64,000 nucleotides of DNA from Thermohalobaculum sp039822785 (GTDB lineage: Bacteria; Pseudomonadota; Alphaproteobacteria; Rhodobacterales; Rhodobacteraceae), in NCBI GenBank assembly GCA_039822785.1, contig JBCBMO010000002.1, forward strand, positions 248,001 through 312,000, given 5' to 3'. A model generated the notes under the pieces. The model made no database searches and had not been told where the DNA came from. It saw nothing but the letters and a program-made list of their open reading frames with translations. The position numbers and the translations under genes are program-made. Each line of letters begins with the position of its first letter. Position 1 is the stretch's first letter. Below are positions 44,732 to 53,164 of this stretch, one piece after another.

Positions 44732-45747
44732 CCTTCACCTACACCACCGGCTTCTCCGTAGACCCGGCGGCCAGCCAACGAAGCCGCCTCTCGAGCGCGC
44801 TGCGCAGCGATCTCGACCGGCTAGCGAGCGAAAGCGTCACCGGCCGCGCCGCCGACCAGCCTGCCGCCCTCAATGGCCGCACGGCGGAGGCGTTGCGCCT
44901 CGGCATCCGCATTGACGCGCTCGACGGCTTCGCCGACGCGGCGGAAGTCGGGGCGGAGCGGTTGGGCGCAAAGCAAACCGTCCTCACGGCGGTGCGCGAC
45001 AACGTCGAGACGCTGTTCAAGGACCTTCAGAGCATCCTCTCTGCGAATGCTCCGGCCGCGCCAGAGCTTGCGGCGGAGGTCGCGACGCAGGCTCTGCAAA
45101 GCGTCGTTTCGGCGCTCAACACCAGCTACGCGGGCGCAAGCCTGTTCACCGGCGACCGACCCGATGTGGGCGCGCTCGCCGATGCCGATACGATCCTGGC
45201 CGACAGCATCGCGACCGCGGCAGGGGCAGGGGGCGGCGCCGCCGGTGCCGCAGCACTGCGCGCGGCGTTCGACACCCCCGGCGGCGCCTTCGACACCCTC
45301 TACTACACCGGCGGCACCGGGGAGGCGGCAGGGATCGGCGTGGACACCGATCTCGTCATCGCGAACCCCCTGCGCGCCGACGACCCTGCCATCCGTGACG
45401 CGCTGCGCGAGATCACCGCCGTCGCCGCCCTAGCGTCGCCCGGGGTCACGGCCGACCGGGACGCGCTGATCGCCACGCTTGAAGAGGCCCGCGACGGGCT
45501 CATCCAAACCATTGAGCCGCTCGCGACCGCCGCAGGACGCCTGGGGCAATCCGAACAGGCGCTGCAAGAGGCCGAGATCCAGAGCCGCGCTGAGGAGACG
45601 GCGCTGACACTGGCGCGCGAAAGCCTGATCGAACGCGATCAGTTCAGCGCGGCGAGCGAACTCAACGTCGTCGAAACCGCGCTGGAGACACTGTTCGCAG
45701 CCACTGGCCGGCTGTCCCAGCTCACCCTCTCTTCCTTCATCCGATGA
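44728..45747 (+). CDS. flgL: Flagellar hook-filament junction protein FlgL (flagellin-like)
   Basis: 339 residues. Flagellin-type N-terminal helix (LSSALRSDLDRLASESVTGR) and C-terminal helix (SAASELNVVETALETLFAAT) with a short central domain, which fits hook-associated protein 3 better than flagellin. The start codon overlaps the flgK stop and its own stop overlaps flgI, both as ATGA, so flgK-flgL-flgI are tightly coupled. Confidence 0.9.
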   Translation: MTFTYTTGFSVDPAASQRSRLSSALRSDLDRLASESVTGRAADQPAALNGRTAEALRLGIRIDALDGFADAAEVGAERLGAKQTVLTAVRDNVETLFKDLQSILSANAPAAPELAAEVATQALQSVVSALNTSYAGASLFTGDRPDVGALADADTILADSIATAAGAGGGAAGAAALRAAFDTPGGAFDTLYYTGGTGEAAGIGVDTDLVIANPLRADDPAIRDALREITAVAALASPGVTADRDALIATLEEARDGLIQTIEPLATAAGRLGQSEQALQEAEIQSRAEETALTLARESLIERDQFSAASELNVVETALETLFAATGRLSQLTLSSFIR

Positions 45748-46850
45748 CCCTGATCCGCGCCGCCCTCGTCCTGCTCTGCGCCCTCCTGCTGGCGCCCTCG
45801 GTCGCGGAGGCGCAGCCGCGGCTCAAGGACCTGGTCGACGTCGAAGGGGTGCGCGGCAACGATCTTGTCGGTTACGGGCTCGTCGTCGGGCTGGACGGCA
45901 CCGGCGACGGCATCCGCAACGCACCCTTCACGGAGGAGGCCCTGCAGAACCTGTTGGAACGGCTCGGCGTCACCGTCAGCGGAGAGACCTTCCGCACCCG
46001 CAACGTCGCCGCCGTCATCGTCACCGCGGTGCTGCCGCCCTTTGCCCGTGCAGGCTCGCGGATCGATGTCTCCGTCTCCGCCATCGGCGATGCGGATAGT
46101 CTGCTCGGCGGCACCCTTGTGATGACCCCGCTCAATGCCGCCGATGGCGCGGTCTATGCCGTCGCCCAGGGTCCGGTTCTGGCGAGCGGTTTCGCTGCCG
46201 GCGGCGCGGCGGCGGAGGAGGTGACCGGTGTCCCCACCGCCGCCGTCATCCCGGGCGGCGCGCGCGTGGAGCGAGAGGTGGCCTTCGACTTCACCACGCT
46301 CTCCACCCTGCGCCTCGCCCTGCGGACCCCGGATTTCACCACCGCGCATCGGATCGCGCGGCGCATCAACCAGACGCTGCCGACCCGGGTTGCGACAGCG
46401 CATGACCCTGCGACGGTTACGCTCGCCATCGACCAACTCACCATGGCCCCTGCGGAGGTTATGGGACGCATCGAAAACCTGACCATCAGGCCGGAGCAGC
46501 GCGCCAAGGTCGTGGTCGATCAACGCTCGGGGACCATCGTGCTGGGTGCCGACGTGCGCATCAGCCGCGTGGCGGTCAGCCAAGGCAACCTCACCATCCG
46601 GGTCGAGGAGCGGCCGATCGCCGTCCAACCGAACCCCTTCGCGGAAGGGGAGACGGTCGTCCTGCCGCGCACGGAAGTCGAGGTGGACGAGGGCGACGGC
46701 AACCGCCTTGCCCTGGTCGAGGCCAATGCCACGCTTGCCGACCTTGTGGCCGGGCTCAACGCATTGGGTGTCGGCCCGCGCGATATGATCGACATACTCA
46801 AATCCATCGATGCAGCCGGCGCCCTGCATGCAGATTTGATTGTCCGCTGA
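45744..46850 (+). CDS. flgI: Flagellar P-ring protein FlgI
   Basis: 368 residues. Signal peptide MTLIRAALVLLCALLLAPSV then AEA, followed by RLKDLVDVEGVRGNDLVGYG, the conserved opening of FlgI, and the C-terminal GVGPRDMIDILKSIDAAGAL. It builds the periplasmic ring around the rod. Last gene of the flagellar run; no terminator seen in the 53 bp before the convergent rluC-type gene. Confidence 0.95.
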   Translation: MTLIRAALVLLCALLLAPSVAEAQPRLKDLVDVEGVRGNDLVGYGLVVGLDGTGDGIRNAPFTEEALQNLLERLGVTVSGETFRTRNVAAVIVTAVLPPFARAGSRIDVSVSAIGDADSLLGGTLVMTPLNAADGAVYAVAQGPVLASGFAAGGAAAEEVTGVPTAAVIPGGARVEREVAFDFTTLSTLRLALRTPDFTTAHRIARRINQTLPTRVATAHDPATVTLAIDQLTMAPAEVMGRIENLTIRPEQRAKVVVDQRSGTIVLGADVRISRVAVSQGNLTIRVEERPIAVQPNPFAEGETVVLPRTEVEVDEGDGNRLALVEANATLADLVAGLNALGVGPRDMIDILKSIDAAGALHADLIVR

Positions 46851-46903
46851 CGGAAGGCAACGGCGCGCACGCCCCCCCAAAAGTGGTTCCGTCCAAGGCG
46901 GGG

Positions 46904-47938
46904 CTATGCGGCGAAGGCATCCTCGGGCAACGCCTCCAAGGACCAGCCGAAGAGCGCCCAGGTCTTGACCATATGCTCCGGCAAAGGTGCCGTGACTTGA
47001 CGCTCCGCCCCGTCGGGATGGGGAAACCGCAGGGAGAGCGCATGCAGATGCAGCTTCCGGCTCACCCCCTGACCCAGCGAGGCGCCCCAGCCATCGCCCA
47101 GATTCTCCGCGCCACGCCCACCGTACTTGCCGTCGCCGATGATCGGCGTGCCAAGTGCTGCCACATGCGCGCGCAACTGATGCGTCCTCCCCGTTACCGG
47201 CCGCAACAACACGAAGGACGCCCGCTGCCCGGCGCTCTCGATGACCCGATAGTCGGTGCGAGCCGCCTGGGCCCCAGGCCGTTCCCGCCGTGCATCTGGG
47301 TGGACGACCTGCATCTTCTCCACGCCACGCCCGCCCGCCTTCTCGAGCGCGTAATGCACCGTACCCGCCGCCGGTTTCGGGCGCCCGGCCACGGCCGCCA
47401 CATAGCGCTTCTCAACCGCGCGCGAGCGGAAGGCCTTGGCCAGCGCGACCGCCGCGGCACCCGTGCGCGCAAGCACTAAGACGCCGGAGGTGTCGCGGTC
47501 GAGACGATGCACGAGCCTGGGATCATCGTCCCGCCCGAAGCGCAAGGTGGAGAGCGCGCCAGCCAGGTGGCGGACCTGGCCCGAGCCGCCCTGCACTGCC
47601 AGGCCAGGCGGTTTGTTGAGCACGATCACCGCCTCATCGCGCCAGAGCACGGCCGCGCGCAATGTCTCGGCCAGCGCGTCGTCGGGCACCGAACGCACGA
47701 TGGCGGGCGCGGGCACCACCCCCTCCGGCGGCGCGGGCAGTGGGGGAATGCGCACGGTCTGGCCGGGGGTGATGCGCGTCGCGGGCTTCACCCGGCCGCC
47801 ATCCACGCGCACCTCGCCGCGCCGGCACAGTTTTTCCAGCATGCCCTGCGTCACCTGCGGGAACTGGCGGCGAAACCAGCGGTCGAGCCGCTGCTCGGCC
47901 TCGTCCCGCCCGACGACACGATGCTGCACGCCGCTCAT
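46904..47938 (-). CDS. rluC: RluC/RluD-type ribosomal large subunit pseudouridine synthase
   Basis: 344 residues. N-terminal S4 domain (EQRLDRWFRRQFPQVTQGML) and a catalytic domain with HRLDRDTSGVLVLAR containing the nucleophilic Asp, and RTHQLRAHVAALG. Modifies uridines of 23S rRNA; RluC by synteny with crcB and rarA in related genomes, although RluD-type activity cannot be excluded. The start at 47938 overlaps the crcB stop (ATGA). The open frame continuing upstream is a shadow of crcB. Confidence 0.9.
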   Translation of the reverse strand: MSGVQHRVVGRDEAEQRLDRWFRRQFPQVTQGMLEKLCRRGEVRVDGGRVKPATRITPGQTVRIPPLPAPPEGVVPAPAIVRSVPDDALAETLRAAVLWRDEAVIVLNKPPGLAVQGGSGQVRHLAGALSTLRFGRDDDPRLVHRLDRDTSGVLVLARTGAAAVALAKAFRSRAVEKRYVAAVAGRPKPAAGTVHYALEKAGGRGVEKMQVVHPDARRERPGAQAARTDYRVIESAGQRASFVLLRPVTGRTHQLRAHVAALGTPIIGDGKYGGRGAENLGDGWGASLGQGVSRKLHLHALSLRFPHPDGAERQVTAPLPEHMVKTWALFGWSLEALPEDAFAA

Positions 47939-48315
47939 GCCAACACCCGCCGCGCCAGCCAGAACCCGACCGCCAGACCGCCGATCGAGAACAGGACCGA
48001 GCCCCCGACATAGCCCGCCGCCGCTGCCCAGCGCCCGCGTTCCATCAGGTAGACCGCATCGAGCGAAAAGGCGGAGAAGGTGGTGAACCCCCCCAGCACG
48101 CCCGTCAGCAACAAGGGCGCCCAACGGGCGAAATGGCCGACACGCTCCAGCAGCACGACGGCGAGCACACCCATCGCCACAGAGCCCGCCACATTCACGA
48201 TCACGGTGCCCCAGGGAAACCCGGGCAGGCCGCGGGTGGTCCAACTGACCACCAGGAACCGCAGCGCCGCGCCGACCGCCCCGCCGGCCGCGACGAGGGC
48301 GAGCTTAGTCAGCAT
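47935..48315 (-). CDS. crcB: CrcB/Fluc fluoride channel
   Basis: 126 residues, four membrane helices. Family motifs GGAVGAALRF, NVAGSVAMG and GFTTFSAFSLD with the phenylalanine box and the Na+-binding TTFS break. Dual-topology dimers export fluoride. The start at 48315 overlaps the end of rarA by 11 bp; the longer frame to 48465 runs inside rarA. No fluoride riboswitch is possible in this overlapping position, so expression follows rarA. Confidence 0.93.
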   Translation of the reverse strand: MLTKLALVAAGGAVGAALRFLVVSWTTRGLPGFPWGTVIVNVAGSVAMGVLAVVLLERVGHFARWAPLLLTGVLGGFTTFSAFSLDAVYLMERGRWAAAAGYVGGSVLFSIGGLAVGFWLARRVLA

Positions 48316-49624
48316 CCCGCGCCCTCCGCTCCGCCCGACGCGCCTCGAACCAGGCCAGGCGGCGGGCCATCTCGCGCTCGTGCCCGCGCTCGACTGGCCG
48401 GTAGAAGACCGGGCGCGCCATGCCGGCGGGGAAGTAGTCCTGGCCTGAAAAACCGTCCTCGGCATCGTGGTCGTATTCGTAGCCCTTGCCGAAACCCTGC
48501 TCCTTCATCAGCTGCGTGGGCGCGTTCAGGATATGCGCGGGCGGCGTGAGGTGGCCGGATTGCTTGGCCGCCTGGCGGGCCGCGCCATAGGCCCGGTACG
48601 CGGCGTTCGATTTGGGCGCCAGGGCGAGGGCAACCAGCGCGTTGGCGAGCGCCAGCTCACCCTCCGGGCTGCCGAGGCGCTCGTAGACGTCCCAGGCATC
48701 GAGGCAGAGACGCGTTGTCTCGGGCTCGGCCAGGCCGATATCCTCCACCGCCATGCGGGTGATGCGCCGCGCCAGATACCGCGGGTCCTCACCACCCTCC
48801 AGCATCCGGGCGAACCAATAGAGCGCTGCGTCCGGGTCGGAGCCGCGCACGGATTTATGGAGCGCGGAGATCAGGCCATAGTGCGCATCGCCGGTCTTGT
48901 CGTAGAGCGCGGCGCGGCGGCTAAGGCGCGCCGTCAACGTCGGCCGATCGACGGGATCGGGACCGAGGGTCGCCGCCTCCTCCGACAGCGTCAGCAGGGC
49001 GCGGCCATCGCCGGCGGCCATGGCGATCAGGGCCTCTCGGGCGTCGTCGGTGAGCGGCAGGGCGCCAATCGCGGCCTCCGCCCGGGCCAGGATCGCCTCA
49101 AGGTCGGCCTCGGACAGGGGCTCGAGGCGCAGGACCTGGGCGCGGGAGAGGAGCGCTGCGTTCAACTCGAAACTCGGGTTCTCGGTCGTCGCACCGACGA
49201 GCACGATGACCCCGGCCTCCATCTGGGGCAGGAAGGCGTCCTGCTGCGCCTTGTTGAAACGGTGGATCTCGTCGACGAAGAGCAGCGTGCCGCGGCCGTT
49301 GGCATGGCGGGCACGGGCGGCCTCGAAGACCTTCCGCAGCTCTGCCACGCCAGAGAAGATGGCGCTGATTTGCACGAAAGTCAGGTCGGTCGCCCCGGCG
49401 AGCAGCCGGGCGATGGTGGTCTTGCCGCAGCCGGGCGGCCCCCACAGTACGATGGAGGAGAGCCTGCGGGCTGCGACCATCGCCCCGAGCGGGCCGTCGG
49501 GGCCGAGGAGATGCTGCTGGCCTGCCACCTCCTCCAGCCGCTGAGGGCGGAGGCGGTCGGCGAGGGGTCGCGGCCCCTCAGGCGCCGCGGCCGCCGGCTC
49601 AAGCTTGTCGAACAGATCGGTCAT
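48305..49624 (-). CDS. rarA: Replication-associated recombination protein A (MgsA/WRNIP1 family)
   Basis: 439-residue AAA+ ATPase related to clamp loaders that acts at stalled forks. Walker A GPPGCGKTT (about 62-70), Walker B LLFVDEIHRFNKAQQD, sensor 1 GATTENPSF, and the C-terminal tetramerisation domain (RRITRMAVEDIGLAEPE). It lies 56 bp downstream of rplQ and heads the rarA-crcB-rluC unit. Confidence 0.94.
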   Translation of the reverse strand: MTDLFDKLEPAAAAPEGPRPLADRLRPQRLEEVAGQQHLLGPDGPLGAMVAARRLSSIVLWGPPGCGKTTIARLLAGATDLTFVQISAIFSGVAELRKVFEAARARHANGRGTLLFVDEIHRFNKAQQDAFLPQMEAGVIVLVGATTENPSFELNAALLSRAQVLRLEPLSEADLEAILARAEAAIGALPLTDDAREALIAMAAGDGRALLTLSEEAATLGPDPVDRPTLTARLSRRAALYDKTGDAHYGLISALHKSVRGSDPDAALYWFARMLEGGEDPRYLARRITRMAVEDIGLAEPETTRLCLDAWDVYERLGSPEGELALANALVALALAPKSNAAYRAYGAARQAAKQSGHLTPPAHILNAPTQLMKEQGFGKGYEYDHDAEDGFSGQDYFPAGMARPVFYRPVERGHEREMARRLAWFEARRAERRARDAD

Positions 49625-49680
49625 CGCGGGTCCTCGCCATGCCCGACAGCCTAGCGCCCAGGCACGGCGGCCCCAAGCGA

Positions 49681-50109
49681 TCAGTCGTCGTAGGTCGCGA
49701 GCGCCTCGTCGGCCTCGGACCGGGCACGGTCGCCGGCGCCCTTGGCGTCCTCGTCGCGGTCCACCAGCTCGATGATAGCCATGGGCGCCATATCGCCGTA
49801 GCGGAAGCCTGCCTTCAGGACGCGGGCATAGCCGCCCGGCCGCTCAGCATAGCGCGGGCCGAGCACGTCGAAGAGCTTCTTGACCATCAGCGGCTGGCGG
49901 ATCTTGGACTGGGCCAGCCGGCGGTTGTGCACACTGTCGGTCTTGGCGAGCGTGATCAGCTTCTCGACGACCGGGCGAAGCTCCTTCGCCTTGGGCAGGG
50001 TCGTCTTGATCTGCTCGTGCTCGATCAGGGCACAGGCCATGTTCGCAAACAGCGCCTTGCGGTGCTCTGCGGTGCGGTTCAGTTTGCGCGGTCCATTGCG
50101 ATGGCGCAT
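49681..50109 (-). CDS. rplQ: 50S ribosomal protein L17
   Basis: 142 residues. Opening MRHRNGPRKLNRTAEHRKAL is invariant in the family; the last 20 or so residues form an acidic tail seen in alphaproteobacteria. L17 lines the peptide exit tunnel outer side. Start supported by GGAGATTGATGAG just upstream. It is the last gene of the alpha operon, but 164 bp containing a double REP separate it from rpoA. Confidence 0.95.
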   Translation of the reverse strand: MRHRNGPRKLNRTAEHRKALFANMACALIEHEQIKTTLPKAKELRPVVEKLITLAKTDSVHNRRLAQSKIRQPLMVKKLFDVLGPRYAERPGGYARVLKAGFRYGDMAPMAIIELVDRDEDAKGAGDRARSEADEALATYDD

Positions 50110-50222
50110 CTCATCAATCTCCGTCTACGGGTTTTATACTTTGTGGCGGCCTTGGTCCGGTTCGGTGCCGGGGCCTCATTGGGGCTTGCGCCCGGGTCGT
50201 CCGTCGTCTCCGTCACACGGGC

Positions 50223-50247
50223 GGTGCGTGGGAACCACGCACCCTAC
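50223..50247 (-). repeat. REP palindrome in the rpoA-rplQ gap (minus copy)
   Basis: Minus-strand GTAG, GGTGCGTG, loop GTTCC, CACGCACC. It abuts the plus copy at 50248 with no spacer, giving a palindromic joint CCCTACGTAGGG. Confidence 0.93.
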
Positions 50248-50272
50248 GTAGGGTGCGTGCTCGTCACGCACC
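50248..50272 (+). repeat. REP palindrome in the rpoA-rplQ gap (plus copy)
   Basis: Plus-strand GTAG, GGTGCGTG, loop CTCGT, CACGCACC. It ends one base before the rpoA stop codon. In the rpoA-rplQ transcript the two copies would form one or two very stable hairpins. Confidence 0.93.
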
Positions 50273-50273
50273 G

Positions 50274-51290
50274 TCAGAAGTGGTCTTCGAACTTCTTGGC
50301 GAGATCCTCGATGTTCTCGGGCGGCCACTGGGGCACGTCCATGCCGAGGTGCAGACCCATCGTGGTCAGCACCTCCTTGATCTCGTTCAAAGACTTGCGG
50401 CCGAAGTTCGGGGTACGCAGCATCTCCGCCTCGGTCTTCTGGATCAGGTCACCGATGTAGACGATGTTGTCGTTCTTCAGGCAGTTCGCCGAGCGGACCG
50501 ACAGCTCGAGCTCGTCGACCTTCTTGAGCAGCAGCGGGTTGAACTCCAGCTCGTCCTCGCTGTCGTAGCCGCCGGCCTCCTTGGGCTCCTCGAAGTTGAT
50601 GAAGGTCTGCAGCTGGTCCTGCAGGATCCGCGCGGCATAGGCCAGGCTATCCTCCGGGCTCAGCGTGCCGTCGGTCTCCACCGTGATCGAGAGCTTGTCG
50701 TAGTCGAGGACCTGCCCCTCACGCGTGGGCTCGACCTTGTAGGACGCGCGGCGCACGGGCGAATAGATCGCATCGACCGGGATCAGGCCGATTGGCGCGT
50801 CCTCGGGCCGATTGCGGTCGGCCGCGACATAGCCCTTACCGGTGTCGACCGTCAGCTCCATGTGGACCGACGCACCGTCGTCCAGGTGACAGATCACATG
50901 GTCGCGGTTGATGATCTCGACGCCCGCGATCTCCCCGATGTTGGCGGCGGTGACCGCGCCCGGGCCGTTAGCTGTCAGGTGCACGCGCTTCGGCCCCTCG
51001 CCATCCATCTTCACGGCCAGACCCTTCAGGTTCAGCACGATGTCGGTCACATCCTCACGGACGCCGGCGACCGAGGAGAACTCGTGCAGCACGCCGTCGA
51101 TCTGGACCGCGGTCACCGCGGCGCCCTGCAGCGACGACAGCAGCACGCGGCGCAGCGCGTTACCCAAGGTCAGGCCGAAGCCGCGCTCCAGGGGCTCCGC
51201 CACCGCCGTAGCCGTCCGCTCGGGGTCAGCACTCGGTGAGATGTTCAGGCCCGCGGGCTTGATCAGGTCCTGCCAGTTCTTGTGGATCAT
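50274..51290 (-). CDS. rpoA: RNA polymerase alpha subunit
   Basis: 338 residues, the usual alphaproteobacterial length. N-terminal dimerisation domain (ERGFGLTLGNALRRVLLSSL) and C-terminal helix-hairpin-helix domain that binds UP elements and activators (VRSANCLKNDNIVYIGDL, LRTPNFGRKSLNEIKEVL). The start at 51290 has GGAGAC upstream; the frame to 51356 is an unsupported extension. Followed one base after its stop by a double REP. Confidence 0.97.
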   Translation of the reverse strand: MIHKNWQDLIKPAGLNISPSADPERTATAVAEPLERGFGLTLGNALRRVLLSSLQGAAVTAVQIDGVLHEFSSVAGVREDVTDIVLNLKGLAVKMDGEGPKRVHLTANGPGAVTAANIGEIAGVEIINRDHVICHLDDGASVHMELTVDTGKGYVAADRNRPEDAPIGLIPVDAIYSPVRRASYKVEPTREGQVLDYDKLSITVETDGTLSPEDSLAYAARILQDQLQTFINFEEPKEAGGYDSEDELEFNPLLLKKVDELELSVRSANCLKNDNIVYIGDLIQKTEAEMLRTPNFGRKSLNEIKEVLTTMGLHLGMDVPQWPPENIEDLAKKFEDHF

Positions 51291-51434
51291 GGGTGTCTCC
51301 TCAATTCTTGCCCGGCACCGGATCCGGCGATGCGGGCCCCCGAGGAAAACGACCAAGCCCGCCCCCGAGGGAGACGAGCCTTGGACGCCGACGAGTATTC
51401 CGGGGCGCGCGCCAGCCGGCGCGGCACGACAGGG

Positions 51435-51827
51435 TCAAACGCGGCGGCGCTTCGGCGGGCGGCAGCCGTTGTGGGCGATCGGCGTCACGTCACGGATGGC
51501 CGTGATGGTGAAGCCTGCGGCCTGAAGGGCGCGCAACGCGCTCTCCCGGCCCGACCCCGGGCCCTGTACCTGCACCTCGAGCGTGCGCACGCCGTGCTCC
51601 TGCGCCTTGCGCCCCGCATCCTCCGCGGCGACCTGGGCCGCGTAGGGGGTCGATTTGCGCGAGCCCTTGAAGCCCATCATCCCGGCCGAGGACCAGGAGA
51701 TCGCGTTGCCCTGCGCGTCGGAGATCGTGATCATCGTGTTGTTGAACGACGAGTTCACATGCGCGACGCCGGCGGTGATGTTCTTGCGCTCCTTGCGGCG
51801 GGGTGCCGCGCGCTTTTCGCGAGCCAT
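51435..51827 (-). CDS. rpsK: 30S ribosomal protein S11
   Basis: 130 residues. Basic N-terminus MAREKRAAPRRKERKNI, core GVAHVNSSFNNTMITISDAQ and the C-terminal TPIAHNGCRPPKRRRV that contacts the 30S platform. AGGAG lies at the rpsM stop codon, so translation is coupled to rpsM 13 bp upstream. 144 bp separate it from rpoA, with no structure I can defend. Confidence 0.97.
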   Translation of the reverse strand: MAREKRAAPRRKERKNITAGVAHVNSSFNNTMITISDAQGNAISWSSAGMMGFKGSRKSTPYAAQVAAEDAGRKAQEHGVRTLEVQVQGPGSGRESALRALQAAGFTITAIRDVTPIAHNGCRPPKRRRV

Positions 51828-51839
51828 TGCCTCTGCTCC

Positions 51840-52208
51840 TTACTTCTTCTTGCCGGCGATCGGCTTCGCGGGACCCTTGCGGGTGCGCGCATTGGTATGG
51901 GTGCGCTGGCCGCGCACGGGCAGGCCGCGGCGATGGCGCAGGCCGCGGTAGCAGCCCAGATCCATGAGGCGCTTGATGTTCACCGCACGCTCGCGGCGCA
52001 GGTCACCCTCCACCTGGAGGTTGCCGTCGATGTACTCGCGGATCGCCAGCACCTCGGCGTCGGACAGCTCGTTCACACGGCGCTCCTCACCGATGCCGAC
52101 GCTCGAGCAAACCTCGCGCGCCGCGGCGCCGCCGATGCCATGAATGTAGGTCAGCGCGATATGGACGCGCTTGTTCGTCGGAATGTTGATGCCTGCGATG
52201 CGGGCCAC
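51840..52208 (-). CDS. rpsM: 30S ribosomal protein S13
   Basis: 122 residues. MARIAGINIPTNKRVHIALT opening, GIGEERRVNEL, and the basic tail GQRTHTNARTRKGPAKPIAG that touches P-site tRNA. The start codon is GTG (52206-52208) with GGAG nine bases before it. First gene of the segment rpsM-rpsK-rpoA-rplQ, which has its own promoter at 52389-52416. Confidence 0.97.
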   Translation of the reverse strand: MARIAGINIPTNKRVHIALTYIHGIGGAAAREVCSSVGIGEERRVNELSDAEVLAIREYIDGNLQVEGDLRRERAVNIKRLMDLGCYRGLRHRRGLPVRGQRTHTNARTRKGPAKPIAGKKK

Positions 52209-52388
52209 TGGTTACTCCGTCTTCCTGCCGACCCCTCAAGGGGCGCCGCCTGATCCCGTGCCGCACACGCGGCCGTCATTCTCATCGTCGGCGGGCGCAA
52301 AACCCGTCGTTTAAATGCATGGCGCCACGCCCACGCCCCATCGGCGCCGGTGCGGTCGCATGACATCCTTGTGTCGCCGAGGCGCGGG

Positions 52389-52416
52389 AATATACCCGGG
52401 GCCCTGCCCCGGTCAA
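52389..52416 (-). promoter_or_regulatory. Promoter of the rpsM-rpsK-rpoA-rplQ operon
   Basis: On the minus strand TTGACC (52411-52416) and TATATT (52389-52394) are separated by 16 bases. The -10 is the best match in the region and lies about 180 bp before the rpsM start, directly after the adk terminator. Confidence 0.75.
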
Positions 52417-52441
52417 GAGCACCAGGGGGCCTGTCAAGACA

Positions 52442-52473
52442 AAAAGGGCGGCGCATCTCGACGCCGCCCTTTT
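52442..52473 (-). terminator. Terminator after adk
   Basis: Stem GGGCGGCG / CGCCGCCC with an 8-base loop, bordered by AAAA and TTTT so that the stem can extend to 12 bp and a U-tract exists on both strands. It ends the rplD-to-adk transcript before rpsM. Confidence 0.85.
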
Positions 52474-52526
52474 GCATCCATGTATCCGCGGCTTGCGGCT
52501 GAAGCCGCCCCCCGCTCAGCCTGCCG

Positions 52527-53114
52527 TCAGGCGTCGGCCGGCGCGTTCAGCGCGGCCTTCAGCGCGACGGTGACGTGGTCGATCTCGGCCATGCCGTCGA
52601 TGGTCGCCAGCTTGCCGGTCTTGGCGTAGTAGTCGATCAGCGGCGCCGTCTCGGCGTGATAGACCGCAAGGCGCTTTTTCAGCGTCTCCTCGTTGTCATC
52701 CGCGCGGGTGCCGCCGGACTCTGCTGCCCGGGTTTTGATGCGGTCGACCAGCCGGTCGTCGTCGACCTGCATCTCGACGACGGAGTCGAGGACCATGCCC
52801 TTCTCGAGCAGGAGCCTGTCCAGCGCCTCGGCCTGCGCCACCGTCCGCGGGAAGCCGTCGAAGATCACGCCGCTGGAGGCCTTGACGTCATCCTGGTCCA
52901 GCCGGTCGGACACGCAGCCGATGACGATGTCGTCGGAGACGAGGCCACCCGCCTCCATCACCGCCTTGGCCTTCTGGCCAACCTCGCTGCCAGCCTTCAC
53001 CGCGGCGCGGAGCATGTCGCCCGTCGAGAGCTGCACCATGCCAAGGCTCTCGACCAAGCGAGCGGCCTGCGTTCCCTTACCCGCGCCCGGGGGGCCGAGA
53101 AGAATAATGTTCAT
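52527..53114 (-). CDS. adk: Adenylate kinase, short-LID form
   Basis: 195 residues, about 20 fewer than E. coli Adk. P-loop GPPGAGKGTQA (residues 7-17), NMP-binding STGDMLR, FDGFPRT, and a short segment GGTRADDNEETLKKRL where the zinc/LID insert of long forms would lie. Equilibrates ATP+AMP with 2 ADP. Start at 53114 with GGGAGG upstream; the 18 codons open further upstream lack a start signal. Follows secY by 50 bp. Confidence 0.96.
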   Translation of the reverse strand: MNIILLGPPGAGKGTQAARLVESLGMVQLSTGDMLRAAVKAGSEVGQKAKAVMEAGGLVSDDIVIGCVSDRLDQDDVKASSGVIFDGFPRTVAQAEALDRLLLEKGMVLDSVVEMQVDDDRLVDRIKTRAAESGGTRADDNEETLKKRLAVYHAETAPLIDYYAKTGKLATIDGMAEIDHVTVALKAALNAPADA

Positions 53115-53164
53115 GTCTGTCCTCCCAGACTTTCCGCCGACCTGTATGGGCGGAGAGGGTGCGT

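Larger units (their letters stand above)
52209..52526. other. 318-bp adk-rpsM intergenic region
   Basis: Splits the ribosomal block: next to adk it holds a strong terminator hairpin, then a good promoter for rpsM, then about 180 bp of leader without further recognised structure or gene. A long leader before rpsM could carry S4-type autogenous control, but I see no defined pseudoknot. Confidence 0.6.
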
